Assembly (NCBI RefSeq): GCF_003074135.1
Contig: NZ_PPDK01000001.1
Span: forward strand, 682,001-746,000
Length of the DNA: 64,000 bases
Reading direction: 5' to 3'
Origin: Euzebya tangerina
GTDB lineage: Bacteria; Actinomycetota; Nitriliruptoria; Euzebyales; Euzebyaceae
The notes under the pieces were generated by a model. That model ran no database searches, was not told the origin of the DNA, and saw nothing but the letters and a program-made list of their open reading frames with translations. Below, piece after piece: positions 51,013 to 59,469 of the stretch; the stretch's first letter is position 1; each line of letters opens with the position of its first letter. The position numbers and the translations under genes are program-made.

Positions 51013-52149
51013 TCAGGCCCTGCCGAGGTAGAAGCGCCACATGTCGTTGTCGACATCCAGGATCCGCACGTCGGCGACACCCGCCTCGTCGAACCAGTCG
51101 AGCACGTCGGCCGGACGTGCGAGGGACCCGTGGGCCACCGGGCCGTCCTCGGCGCGAGTGGCCGGAAGGCAGTGCAGGACGCTGAAGGCGTATAGGAATC
51201 GCTCGTAGGGCTCGGCGGGGGCGGTGAAGGCCTCGGCCGTCTTCTCATCGGCGACCAGCAGGTAGCCGCCATCCCGGAGCGCCCGACGAGCGGACCGCAG
51301 CGCGGCGACCGGATCAGCGATGTCGTGGAGGGTCTCGAAGCAGGTGACCAGATCCACAGGGTCCGGCGTCTGGAAGGTGGTGGCGTCGCCCAGCGTGAAG
51401 CCGACGCGGTCGGCGACTCCGACGGCTGCGGCGTTGTCGCGCGCAGCCGCAATCGACGCGGCATCGAGATCGACGCCGCGGACCACGGCGTGGGGGTAGG
51501 CCCGGGCCAGGGCGATCGAGGACCAGCCGAGGCCGCATCCGAGGTCGAGCACCCGGACGGTGTCACGGCTCACCAGCGTCTGATGGACCGACCCCATGGC
51601 GGGCAGCCACGAGCTGGCCATCTCGCCGGAGATCATGGGTCGGTTGAACCCGGCGATGCCCTCGCGGATCTCCGCGCCGTAGGCCGAGAAGGCAACCCCG
51701 GCACCCGAGGAGAAGGCCCCCCGGACGTCGGGGGTGGTTCGGCCCAGCCCGACCAGAAGTGATCCGGCAGGAGCCTGGTGATAGGGGCTCGTCGGATCGA
51801 GCAGGACCTCGGCGTGGGCGGCTGAGAGCCGGTACACACGGTCATCCGCAGCGGCCGCGGCGTCGTCGACGTCGATCAGGTCGGCAGCTGCCTGCTGCTC
51901 AACCCACTCCTTGACGTAGCGGTGGTCGGTCCCGGTGTGGGCGGCGAGCTCGGCGGCGGTGCACGGCTGTGCCGCCAAGGCTGCGTACAGCCCGGTGGCC
52001 AGGCCGACATCGACGGTCAGCAGCTCCATGCCGCCGAGCAGGCTGCCGAAGAGGCGCTCGGCCAGCACCGCACGGGCATCGACGTGTTCGGGTGCGGTCT
52101 CGGGCGGCGCCGTGGGGTCGCTGATGGGTGGGTCTGAGAGGTCAGTCAT
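51013..52149 (-). CDS. SAM-dependent methyltransferase with N-terminal winged-helix dimerisation domain
   Basis: 378 residues from the ATG at 52149. The N-terminal part (about 30-110, VDVGLATGLYAAL, TAAELAAHTGTDHRYVKEWV) resembles the winged-helix region of O-methyltransferase/rrmJ-type proteins. The Rossmann domain has motif I VLDLGCGLGWSSIALA, VVRGVDLDAAS and VDLVTCFETLHDI. The gene is 80 bases upstream of the SARP regulator on the same strand. Substrate unknown. Confidence 0.88.
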   Translation of the reverse strand: MTDLSDPPISDPTAPPETAPEHVDARAVLAERLFGSLLGGMELLTVDVGLATGLYAALAAQPCTAAELAAHTGTDHRYVKEWVEQQAAADLIDVDDAAAAADDRVYRLSAAHAEVLLDPTSPYHQAPAGSLLVGLGRTTPDVRGAFSSGAGVAFSAYGAEIREGIAGFNRPMISGEMASSWLPAMGSVHQTLVSRDTVRVLDLGCGLGWSSIALARAYPHAVVRGVDLDAASIAAARDNAAAVGVADRVGFTLGDATTFQTPDPVDLVTCFETLHDIADPVAALRSARRALRDGGYLLVADEKTAEAFTAPAEPYERFLYAFSVLHCLPATRAEDGPVAHGSLARPADVLDWFDEAGVADVRILDVDNDMWRFYLGRA

Positions 52150-52231
52150 GGTGCTTCCTAGGTCGATGTGGTTTGGGGGCGTCCGTCCGAGGTGGATCCG
52201 AAGACGTGCGCCGCAGCGTGTCCGCCTGGTG

Positions 52232-52258
52232 GTGCACGACCGGTGCAGCGGCAGTGCA
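52232..52258. promoter_or_regulatory. Three GTGCA direct repeats with 11-bp period (SARP-like site)
   Basis: GTGCA begins at 52232, 52243 and 52254, exactly 11 bases apart, in the 236-base gap (52150-52385) between the divergent methyltransferase and secreted-protein genes. SARP activators bind direct repeats on one DNA face with this period, and a SARP gene lies next door. No convincing -10 is placed correctly, so this is suggestive only. A further GTGCA at 52286 is out of phase. Confidence 0.4.
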
Positions 52259-52385
52259 GTGGTCGGGAGCGCGAGGTCGCCGCCCGTGCACGACGCCCGC
52301 ACCAGCGGCGCACCGGGGGCGCCGCACCGTGTCGGCACACCGAGCCGGCACCCCTGTCGGCACCCCCCTATGCAAAGGAGATGCC

Positions 52386-53006
52386 ATGCGCATCCGGAAG
52401 TCCATCATCATCGTGTCGATCGCTGCGCTGCTGGCGGCGCTGGCCGCCACGGCCGTCCTCGCCCGACCGAGCGCCGGCGGCCGCTCACTGGACGTCGAGG
52501 TTGCGGAGATCGGCGCGAGATTCGTCTTCGACCCGGACGTGGTCGACGAGGACGGCGTTCCCCTGCGCGGCAACGACTTCGTGACCGAGGGCTACGTCTA
52601 CGAGGCGGGCACGCTCACCTGCACCGACGGCGTCTGCGACGGTGTCATCTACGACGAGGACGGCACGCCGTCACCGGAGTTTCCCGACCGCCTCATCGGC
52701 TCGTGGACCTGCTGGGGCACCCACACCGAGGATGCGGCCACCACCACCAGCGGCGACATCGTCGCCACCACCCAGGTGTATGACTTCGAGGAGGAGCTGG
52801 GTGAAGAGTCGGTCGTGACCACCGGCTTCGAGCGGGCCGACGACGTGCCGATCGACCGGGCCATCGTCGGTGGCACCGGCCGCCCGGGAATCGATCGTGG
52901 CGTCGCCACCCAGTCGTTCCAGGGCCTCAACAACGCCGAGACCGTCATTGACGGCGCACCGGTGTTCGGGGTCACCCTCTTCGTGGAGTTGAACCGTGCC
53001 GGCTGA
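52386..53006 (+). CDS. Secreted beta-rich protein, possibly allene-oxide-cyclase/dirigent-like barrel
   Basis: 206 residues from the ATG at 52386, with AAAGGAG upstream. An N-terminal signal (IIIVSIAALLAALAATAVLA) precedes a strand-rich domain: DVEVAEIGARFVFDPDVVDE, WTCWGTHTEDAATTTSGDIV, AIVGGTGRPGIDRGVATQSF and PVFGVTLFVELNRAG. The order resembles the calycin-like barrel of allene oxide cyclase and dirigent proteins, with the GGTG...G motif, but this is a weak match by eye. Two Cys pairs could form disulfides. It overlaps the next methyltransferase start by 11 bases. Confidence 0.72.
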   Translation: MRIRKSIIIVSIAALLAALAATAVLARPSAGGRSLDVEVAEIGARFVFDPDVVDEDGVPLRGNDFVTEGYVYEAGTLTCTDGVCDGVIYDEDGTPSPEFPDRLIGSWTCWGTHTEDAATTTSGDIVATTQVYDFEEELGEESVVTTGFERADDVPIDRAIVGGTGRPGIDRGVATQSFQGLNNAETVIDGAPVFGVTLFVELNRAG

Positions 53007-53667
53007 GCACATCCCGGCCATCGACGTCCCCGCGCCGTTCCACAACGGTCGGCGCGGCCGCTGGAACGCGTGGTTCTTCGCCACCTTCGACCGCTACATC
53101 AACGTCATCCTCCGTCGCCACAAGTCCCGGGCGTTCGCTGGGATCGCCCCCGGCGACGTCCTGGAGCTCGGCCCGGGGGTTGGGGCCAACTTCGCGTTCA
53201 TCCCATCGGGAAGCAGGGTGCTGGCCGTGGAACCGAACCGGGCCATGCACCCGCGGCTGATCGCGCGGGCGGAGGATCACGGACTGGATCTCGAACTGCT
53301 CGAGGTCGGCGCCGAGGTCCTGCCGCTTCCCGACAACTCGGTCGGCGAGGTCATCTGCTCGCTGGTGCTGTGCACCGTGGAGCAGCCGGAGCGGGTGCTC
53401 GCTGAGATCCGCCGCGTCCTGCGGCCTGGCGGAAGGTTCCGATTCGTGGAGCACGTCGCCGCTGCGCCGGTCTCGCCGCGCCGCTGGCTGCAGGAGGCAT
53501 TGACGAGGCCCTGGGCGTGGGTGTTCGAGGGCTGCCGGCTCTGCCGTGACACCGGCCGCGTGATCCAGGACGCCGGGTTCGCCCGGGTCGAGATCACCCG
53601 CCGACGACCCGCCTGGTCGGTCTTCGTGCCAGTCAACAGCATGATCTACGGCGTCGCGACCACCTGA
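52996..53667 (+). CDS. Class I SAM-dependent methyltransferase (METTL7-like layout)
   Basis: 223 residues from a GTG inside the preceding gene. Motif I VLELGPGVGANFAFI, then VLAVEPNRAMHPRL, LPLPDNSVGEVICSLVLCTV and LRPGGRFRFVEHV give a complete SAM site. The C-terminal part (PWAWVFEGCRLCRDTGRVI) matches the small-thiol/lipid methyltransferase subgroup with a Cys-containing loop. Translationally coupled to a secreted protein, which is odd for a cytoplasmic enzyme. Confidence 0.88.
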   Translation: MPAEHIPAIDVPAPFHNGRRGRWNAWFFATFDRYINVILRRHKSRAFAGIAPGDVLELGPGVGANFAFIPSGSRVLAVEPNRAMHPRLIARAEDHGLDLELLEVGAEVLPLPDNSVGEVICSLVLCTVEQPERVLAEIRRVLRPGGRFRFVEHVAAAPVSPRRWLQEALTRPWAWVFEGCRLCRDTGRVIQDAGFARVEITRRRPAWSVFVPVNSMIYGVATT

Positions 53668-53738
53668 GGAGGGCGCGGGTCGCTCTGGACGGCAGCCCGT
53701 GCGGGGGGGCCACCGGCCTGACGTATCCTTCACATCTT

Positions 53739-55277
53739 GTGAAGCCGTTCCTGCTCATCGCTCATCGGGTCGTCGATCGTGCCGCCGACAGCGAGTACGA
53801 GGCCATGCGACGCTTCGCGGGCCTGTCGCACCAGCAGCTCCATCGGGTTCGGGCAGAGCAGGCGCCGATCGGCCCGATCGACTTGGAGGACTGGTCCGGG
53901 ATCATCCTCGGAGGTGGCCCCTACAACGCCTCAGATGCGGAGAAGTCGCCAACCCAGCAGCGGGTGGAGGCCGAGATCGCGGCGCTCCTGGACGACATCG
54001 TTGCTGAGGACTTCCCGTTCCTCGGGGCCTGCTACGGGATCGGCACGCTGGGACGGCATCAGGGCGCGGTCGTCGACCGGACCTACTCCGAGCCCGTCGG
54101 CGCCAAGACGATCCGGCTGACGGCGCAGGGCCTCGCCGACCCGCTGTTCGGTGCACTGCCCGAGGCCTTCGAGGCCTTCCTCGGCCACAAGGAGGCCATC
54201 GCCGAGCTGCCGGACCACGCGGTCCGGCTGGCCTCCTCCGACACCTGCCCGGTGCAGGCGTTCCGCATCAGGACCAACGTCTACGCGACGCAGTTCCACC
54301 CGGAGCTCGATGTCGCGGGCATCCAGACGCGCATCGACGTCTACGCCCACGCCGGCTACTTCGAGCCTCATGAGGCCGAGGAACTGAAGGCCCGCGCCCG
54401 CGCGGCCCGCGTGACCGCACCACCGCAGATACTCCGTGGCTTCGTCCGGCGCTACGCCCGCGACCGCCCCACGACGGCGGATCCACGGCTTCCACGCCGG
54501 CAGCTCATGCGCTCGGCCGGTGTCCTTGCCGCAGCGGTGCTGGCCAGCGGCTGCACCGAGGCGGACACCTCCGACGGGGTGGCGGACATCTCGGAGCCAG
54601 CCGTCGACGGGGCCCCCCGGCCGGAGTCCGGTGAGCCCACGTCGTCGGGGAGTGCAGCGCCGGGATCGACCGCGCTGTCCGACCCGGTGCCAGCAGACTT
54701 CGAGGACCTGCCCATCTGCCAGACCACGCGCTCGGCTGCCGAGGGGCCCTTCCCGAACCTCGAGATCCTGGACCGGCGTGACATCACCGAGGGGCGTCCC
54801 GGGCAGCCGGTCCAGCTCGGGCTGCGCGTCGTCGACGCCGAGTGCCAGCCCATCGAAGCGGCGGTGGTGACGGTGTGGCACGCCGACCACTCCGGCGATT
54901 ACTCCTCCTACACCGACGGTGGATCCGGGAAGGACGAAGAAGCGGGCACGACCTTCCTCCGCGGCCAGCAGACCAGCGGCCCGGACGGGGTCGTCGTCTT
55001 CGACACGGTGTTCCCAGGCTGGTACGAGGGCCGCGCCGTCCACATCCACCTGTCCGCGGAGGCCCCCGAGGGTCGGCAGCTGACAACGCAGCTGTACTTC
55101 CGGGAGGACCTCACCGCCGAGGTCCTGACGGAGGGCCCCTATGCCGAGTTCGGCCAGCCCGACACCAGCGTCCAGGCCGACGGCCTGGCCGGCGACCCGG
55201 CGGCGGAGGGGACCCAGCTGGTCAGCCGCCGCGTGGACGGGAGCATCCAGGCACTGCTCAACATCGGGCTCACGTGA
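53739..55277 (+). CDS. Fusion: glutamine amidotransferase + exported intradiol-dioxygenase-like lipoprotein
   Basis: A single open frame of 512 residues from a GTG. Residues 1-225 are a class I amidotransferase with Cys98 (GACYGIGTLG) and His187/Glu189 (QFHPELD). Residues 253-272 form a Tat-like lipoprotein signal: RRQLMRSAG, a hydrophobic run and a lipobox LASGC (Cys272). Residues about 310-480 match the protocatechuate-dioxygenase fold (EGPFPNLEILDRRDI, VTVWHADHSGDYSSY) with Fe-ligand-like Tyr and His in GWYEGRAVHIHLS. No stop separates the parts. A start inside the frame (GTG 54411, or ATG 54507 without the twin Arg) could give the lipoprotein alone, but no clear ribosome-binding site precedes either. 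Confidence 0.85.
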   Translation: MKPFLLIAHRVVDRAADSEYEAMRRFAGLSHQQLHRVRAEQAPIGPIDLEDWSGIILGGGPYNASDAEKSPTQQRVEAEIAALLDDIVAEDFPFLGACYGIGTLGRHQGAVVDRTYSEPVGAKTIRLTAQGLADPLFGALPEAFEAFLGHKEAIAELPDHAVRLASSDTCPVQAFRIRTNVYATQFHPELDVAGIQTRIDVYAHAGYFEPHEAEELKARARAARVTAPPQILRGFVRRYARDRPTTADPRLPRRQLMRSAGVLAAAVLASGCTEADTSDGVADISEPAVDGAPRPESGEPTSSGSAAPGSTALSDPVPADFEDLPICQTTRSAAEGPFPNLEILDRRDITEGRPGQPVQLGLRVVDAECQPIEAAVVTVWHADHSGDYSSYTDGGSGKDEEAGTTFLRGQQTSGPDGVVVFDTVFPGWYEGRAVHIHLSAEAPEGRQLTTQLYFREDLTAEVLTEGPYAEFGQPDTSVQADGLAGDPAAEGTQLVSRRVDGSIQALLNIGLT

Positions 55278-55665
55278 GCTCGGAGATCTCGAAGAGGTGC
55301 CCGTCGGGATCGCGGAAGAACGCCCTGATCTCGCCGCCCCGATCGACTGGATCGGCCAGGAAATCCGCGCCACGGCTGGCCAGGAGCTGGTGCGCGGCGC
55401 GGCAGTCGTCGACGCGGAATATCAGCTGAGCACTGACGAGATCGGGGGCCCGGGGAGGGGCCAGCACGACGGTCGGCTTTCCCGGTGTCGGCTCGCCACC
55501 GGTCACCAGCAGGAGCCAGCTGCCCTGCACGTCCAGCACGACGGAGGTCCCTCCGTACTCGCCGCACACCGAGGCATCGAGGACGTCGACGTACCAGTCA
55601 CGGCTGGCCGCGGCGTCCGCGACGACCAGCATGTGCGTCACCGCTCGGGCGGCGAAGGCCTCCAT
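55270..55665 (-). CDS. VOC-family protein
   Basis: 131 residues: MLVVADAAASRDWYVDVLDA and LIFRVDDCRAAHQLLASRGA begin the two modules, and FRDPDGHLFEISEL is the usual VOC ending with its metal-binding Glu. It overlaps the convergent fusion gene by 8 bases at the 3' ends. Function unknown; dioxygenase-like or antibiotic-binding roles are typical. Confidence 0.88.
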   Translation of the reverse strand: MEAFAARAVTHMLVVADAAASRDWYVDVLDASVCGEYGGTSVVLDVQGSWLLLVTGGEPTPGKPTVVLAPPRAPDLVSAQLIFRVDDCRAAHQLLASRGADFLADPVDRGGEIRAFFRDPDGHLFEISELT

Positions 55666-55682
55666 GACGGCAGGCTACGTCG

Positions 55683-56342
55683 TCAGCCGGCGCAGATCGA
55701 CACCGTTGTCGTGGCCATGAGCGCAGTCGGTTCTGGCAGTCCCGGCCGCATGTCACCGACCGTGGCGATCAGGAGGTACCCGCCCGGCGCGGGCATCTCC
55801 TCCTCGCTGAGTTCCCACAGCCCCCAGTGCGACGCCGACCCGGGGTCCACGACGGCGCCGCTGGTGTGCACGTTGAAGGCCGGATCGTCACCGACGACGA
55901 TGATCTGCTCGTCCCGCTCCTGGATGAGGGTCCGCGAGATGGACGGAGCGAACACGCGGTACCACGGGCCACCATCTCGGGGATGCAGGCTGAAAGCGTG
56001 ACCGGATCCCAAGGCCATCACCGGGCTGTCGGTTGCGTTGAAGAACCGGAGTGCGAAGGCATCACCTGCTCGCAGACGAGCCGGACCCGCTTCCAATCGC
56101 AAGCCGTCGACCTCCTGCGCGACCTGGTCGTTGGTCCCGGGATACTCATCGAACGGCAGAGCGGGTGCCGGCATGGGGCACTCCTCGTCCGGTCGAACTG
56201 GCGTCTCCTCTACGGTTGTCGTCACGCTCGGCCCGTCGATGCCGTTCGTCGAGGCAGTCAGGGTCTTAGGCGTCGTGCACCCAGCGGCCAGACAGAGCAT
56301 CATCACCAGCAGCGAGCCCCGGAGCCGAATGGTGTTCGCCAT
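55683..56342 (-). CDS. Putative lipoprotein, function unknown
   Basis: 219 residues. The signal MANTIRLRGSLLVMMLCLAAGC has a lipobox LAAGC; a Thr/Ser-rich linker follows. The rest is strand-rich (GPARLRAGDAFALRFFNATD, HWGLWELSEEEMPAPGGYLL), suggesting an immunoglobulin-like sandwich of the kind seen in surface inhibitors, but no family is recognised. The next gene in its direction is 18 bases away. Confidence 0.72.
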   Translation of the reverse strand: MANTIRLRGSLLVMMLCLAAGCTTPKTLTASTNGIDGPSVTTTVEETPVRPDEECPMPAPALPFDEYPGTNDQVAQEVDGLRLEAGPARLRAGDAFALRFFNATDSPVMALGSGHAFSLHPRDGGPWYRVFAPSISRTLIQERDEQIIVVGDDPAFNVHTSGAVVDPGSASHWGLWELSEEEMPAPGGYLLIATVGDMRPGLPEPTALMATTTVSICAG

Positions 56343-56416
56343 ACTCGGTCATGGTGCGTCGAGACCGAGTAGCCGCGCGGTGAACGATGGGCAACGACGG
56401 TCTTGGACGTCCACCC

Positions 56417-56448
56417 TTGACACAACCATACAAGTATAGTCATGTATG
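56417..56448 (+). promoter_or_regulatory. Promoter region A of the second sugar operon with shared 10-mer
   Basis: A consensus -35 TTGACA (56417-56422) is followed 5 bases later by ATACAAGTAT (56428-56437), which recurs exactly at 59413-59422. CATACA (56427-56432) and TGTATG (56443-56448) form an inverted repeat with a 10-base spacer around it. A -10 is uncertain (TATAGT at 56435 or TCATGT at 56440). The gap 56343-56481 is strikingly A+T-rich here. Confidence 0.55.
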
Positions 56449-56481
56449 TAGCTCAGCACGGCGGAGCAGTGAGGAGCAGCG

Positions 56482-57363
56482 ATGGCCCGGTACTCGATCT
56501 GGCTGGTCCAGACCGGCATCATGGCGGAGTTCCCGCGCAGCGGGATCTTCTACGGACAGCACAACGCCGGGACCCTGGAGGTCCCACTCGGATTCGTGGT
56601 GGTGAAGGGCGAGGGCCACCTCGTGGTCGTCGACACCGGCTACGACTGGGGCCGGTATGGCGAGGAGTTGACCTCGATGTACGGCGTCACCAACCCAGGC
56701 CCGCCGCCGGACCAGCTGCGTCGCCTCGATCTCGAACCGGACGAGGTCGACCACGTCCTGCTGACGCACGCCCACTGGGACCACATGGGCTTCCTCGACG
56801 CCTTCCCCAACGCGACCGTGCACCTGCAGCGCCACGAACTGGACGGCTGGGTCGCCAACCTGTCGAAGCCACCGCGACATGGGTTCCTGCACACCGGCGT
56901 CGACCCGGTCGACTTCCGCCAGCTCATGGAGCGGACCTTCGCCGGGAAGGTCGTGCTGCACGAGGGACCGATCGACCACGTCCTCCCGGGGATCCACCTG
57001 CGCACCGCCTTCGACGGGCACACCCACGGCGGTCAGTACGTCATCATGGACGTCGATACCGCGGATGGCGTCCAGCGCTGGGCGGCCGTCGGGGACGCCA
57101 TCTTCTGCCTGGAGAACCTCACGGGCTCAGACGGGTCGGGTGTCTACGTGCCGGTTGGCGGCGCCACCGGCTCGCAATCCCGTGTCCTCGCCACCTACGA
57201 CGACGTCCTCGGCGCCGTCGGCGGCGACCCGCACCGGATCGTCCCGGTTCACGACCTCGATGCCTACCAGCGATTCCCATCGACCAGATTGCAGTCCGGG
57301 CTGCACATCGCCGAGGTGACGCTGGCGGATGATGAGCCCTCCCGCATCGCCGCTGCCGTCTAG
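56482..57363 (+). CDS. Metallo-beta-lactamase-fold hydrolase, lactonase-like
   Basis: 293 residues with LLTHAHWDHMG (HxHxDH), a His in FDGHTHGGQYVIM and an Asp/His pair in AAVGDAIF and IVPVHDLDAY, the metal set of the N-acyl-homoserine-lactonase group. It is first in an operon with an FGGY kinase and a ribose-type importer, so hydrolysis of a sugar lactone is more likely than quorum quenching. The ATG follows GAGGAG. Confidence 0.88.
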   Translation: MARYSIWLVQTGIMAEFPRSGIFYGQHNAGTLEVPLGFVVVKGEGHLVVVDTGYDWGRYGEELTSMYGVTNPGPPPDQLRRLDLEPDEVDHVLLTHAHWDHMGFLDAFPNATVHLQRHELDGWVANLSKPPRHGFLHTGVDPVDFRQLMERTFAGKVVLHEGPIDHVLPGIHLRTAFDGHTHGGQYVIMDVDTADGVQRWAAVGDAIFCLENLTGSDGSGVYVPVGGATGSQSRVLATYDDVLGAVGGDPHRIVPVHDLDAYQRFPSTRLQSGLHIAEVTLADDEPSRIAAAV

Positions 57364-57375
57364 CACACGCCCGAG

Positions 57376-57846
57376 ATGTCTCACGCTCAGGACCTGTTGG
57401 CCATCCACCGTCGGATCCAGGATGAGGACGTGGCCGCCGCCGTCCAGCTGTGGACGGTGTTCGGGCGACTCAAGAACGAGCTGAACCTGCTGCAGGTCGT
57501 GGCGATCGCCACCGTCGGTGGGGAAGGCAACAAGCCGGCCTACCGCCGGCGGATGGAGGCGTCGTCCCGTCGCATCGATGTCGTGGCCGCCGATCTCGAG
57601 CGCCTCCGCGAGGACGACTGGTCGCCCCACCTCCGCGGACTCTGGCAATCACTTCGCTCGTTGGCCGACCAGATCCGGCTCCGAGCAACACGCGACCCGC
57701 GCGACGCGACCGAGCTGTGGGAGCGCGCGATGGAGGCCTACGCCCTGGGCCGCGAGTTGGCGAAGACCCGGTGGGCGTTCGAGATGCGCCCCGAAGGACT
57801 TCCGCTTCGTCCGGAGGCAGCCGTCGACTTCCGCCTGCTCGCGTGA
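57376..57846 (+). CDS. Helical protein of unknown function in the second sugar operon
   Basis: 156 residues, nearly all predicted helix (HRRIQDEDVAAAVQLWTVF, RMEASSRRIDVVAADLERL, LWQSLRSLADQIRLRATRDP). No motif, signal or membrane segment is seen. It is 12 bases after the hydrolase gene and overlaps the kinase start (GTGA). I do not recognise the family. Confidence 0.75.
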   Translation: MSHAQDLLAIHRRIQDEDVAAAVQLWTVFGRLKNELNLLQVVAIATVGGEGNKPAYRRRMEASSRRIDVVAADLERLREDDWSPHLRGLWQSLRSLADQIRLRATRDPRDATELWERAMEAYALGRELAKTRWAFEMRPEGLPLRPEAAVDFRLLA

Positions 57847-59378
57847 CGGATGTCGTCCTGGGGGTGGACGTCGGCTCGAGCGCGGTGAAGGTGGCCGCCG
57901 TGGCGTTGGACGGCCAACTGCTCGGCACCGCCGAGGTTCCGTACCCCACGACCCGTCCGGCTCCCGGTCGAGCACACCAATCAGCGGAGGACTGGTATCG
58001 CGCAAGCTGCCAGGGCATCCGCCGATGCCTCGCCGACACGTCGTTCCACCCGAGCCGTGTCGCTGCGGTCGCAGTCGACGGCCCGGCACACAACGTCGCG
58101 CTGCTCGACGATCGGGATCGAGTCCTCGCTCCGGTGATCCACTGGTCCGACACCCGGGCGGCCGACCTGGCCGGGATGCTCGACGCCACGCACGGCGCGG
58201 TCATTCGCCAGCAGACCCTCCATCACCCGAAGGCGTCGTGGACCTTGGCGCAGCTGCGGTGGGTGGCCGAGCATCAGCCAGGCACCTGGGCCCAGGTTCG
58301 CCGAGTCGCGGTGACCAAGGACTACGTGCGGTTCCGACTGACCGGCGAACACGCGACCGAGTCCTACGACGCCCTCGGCACCCAGCTCTACGACACAACC
58401 ACCGACCAGTGGTCGCCAGACCTGCTGGCCCTGCTCGAGTGGGGCGATCGCGAGCTGCCTCCGATTCGACCGGCAGGAGCCGTCGCAGGGACGGTGACGC
58501 CGGCTGCGGCGGTTGACTGCGGCCTGCCGGCCGGTACCCCCGTCGCCGTGGGCACCAGCGACACGCTGGCCGAGTCAGTGGCCGTGGGTGTGACGGATCC
58601 CGGGCAGGCGCTCGTGAAGCTCGGGTCCTCGGCCAACGTCCTGGTGGTCACGGACGCTCCGGGCGAGGCCGAGGGCGCGCTGACCTACCCGCATCTGCGC
58701 TCCGGACGCTGGATCCAGGTGACGGCCACCAGTGCCGGAGCCGCTGCCGCTCGCTGGTTGCGGGATGCCGTGTTCCCCGAGCATGACCGGACCGCGGACG
58801 ATCTCGGAATCCCGGCCTACACCCTCATGGAGCGGATGGCCGCGGCAGTTCCCCCGGGCTCCGCGGGCCTGCTGTTCCACCCCTATCTCAATGGTGAGCG
58901 GGCCCCGATCGACGACCCGAAGCTGCGAGCCCACCTGCTCGGGATCTCCTCGGCGCACACGCGATCGCATCTGGTCCGGGCGGTGTTGGAGGGTGTCGCC
59001 TACTCGGTCCGGCACTGCTGGGACGCCCTGACCGGCCCGGCCGTCCATGACGATGCCCAGCCACTGCCCCTGTCGTTGATCGGCGGCGGCGCACGGAATG
59101 CCGTCTGGGCCAGGATCGTCTGCGACGTCCTCGGCACGCCCCTCGCCGTCACCACCGGGCCGGCCGCAGCAGTCGGATCGGCGCGGCTCGCGGCGACGGC
59201 TGCGGGGCTGACGCTCGACACGGCCGCTGACCACCCCTGGGGCATCGATTGCAGCCGGCTCGAGCCTGACCCCCAGGCCTGTGGCATCTACGACGAGCTG
59301 ATGGCGATCTATCTGGACGCCATCCACGCCGTTGCACCGCTGAGCCACCGTCTCAGTTCATTTGGCCTTTCGACGTGA
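57843..59378 (+). CDS. FGGY-family carbohydrate kinase (xylulokinase-like)
   Basis: 511 residues from the GTG at 57843. The N-terminal phosphate loop LGVDVGSSAVKVAAVALDG, the motif AVAVDGPAHNVALLDD, the C-terminal HPYLNGERAPIDDPKLR and the adenosine motif LIGGGARNAVWARIVCDVLG are those of xylulokinase-type enzymes. It phosphorylates a ketose or polyol with ATP, probably right after import. A binding-protein gene follows after a 91-base gap that has its own promoter-like motif. Confidence 0.9.
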   Translation: MTDVVLGVDVGSSAVKVAAVALDGQLLGTAEVPYPTTRPAPGRAHQSAEDWYRASCQGIRRCLADTSFHPSRVAAVAVDGPAHNVALLDDRDRVLAPVIHWSDTRAADLAGMLDATHGAVIRQQTLHHPKASWTLAQLRWVAEHQPGTWAQVRRVAVTKDYVRFRLTGEHATESYDALGTQLYDTTTDQWSPDLLALLEWGDRELPPIRPAGAVAGTVTPAAAVDCGLPAGTPVAVGTSDTLAESVAVGVTDPGQALVKLGSSANVLVVTDAPGEAEGALTYPHLRSGRWIQVTATSAGAAAARWLRDAVFPEHDRTADDLGIPAYTLMERMAAAVPPGSAGLLFHPYLNGERAPIDDPKLRAHLLGISSAHTRSHLVRAVLEGVAYSVRHCWDALTGPAVHDDAQPLPLSLIGGGARNAVWARIVCDVLGTPLAVTTGPAAAVGSARLAATAAGLTLDTAADHPWGIDCSRLEPDPQACGIYDELMAIYLDAIHAVAPLSHRLSSFGLST

Positions 59379-59401
59379 AGGACCAGTCTTTGAAATAGGA
59401 C

Positions 59402-59430
59402 TGGACAACTATATACAAGTATGTACTACT
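59402..59430 (+). promoter_or_regulatory. Promoter region B of the second sugar operon with the same 10-mer
   Basis: TGGACA (59402-59407) followed after 5 bases by ATACAAGTAT (59413-59422) mirrors the arrangement at 56417. An alternative -35 is TTGAAA (59390-59395) with TATACA (59412-59417) as -10. It lies 40-68 bases before the binding-protein ATG, in a short A+T-rich gap (59379-59469). Confidence 0.5.
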
Positions 59431-59469
59431 ACCTCCCACAGCTTCGAGCCGACAAGTGGGAGCACGGTC

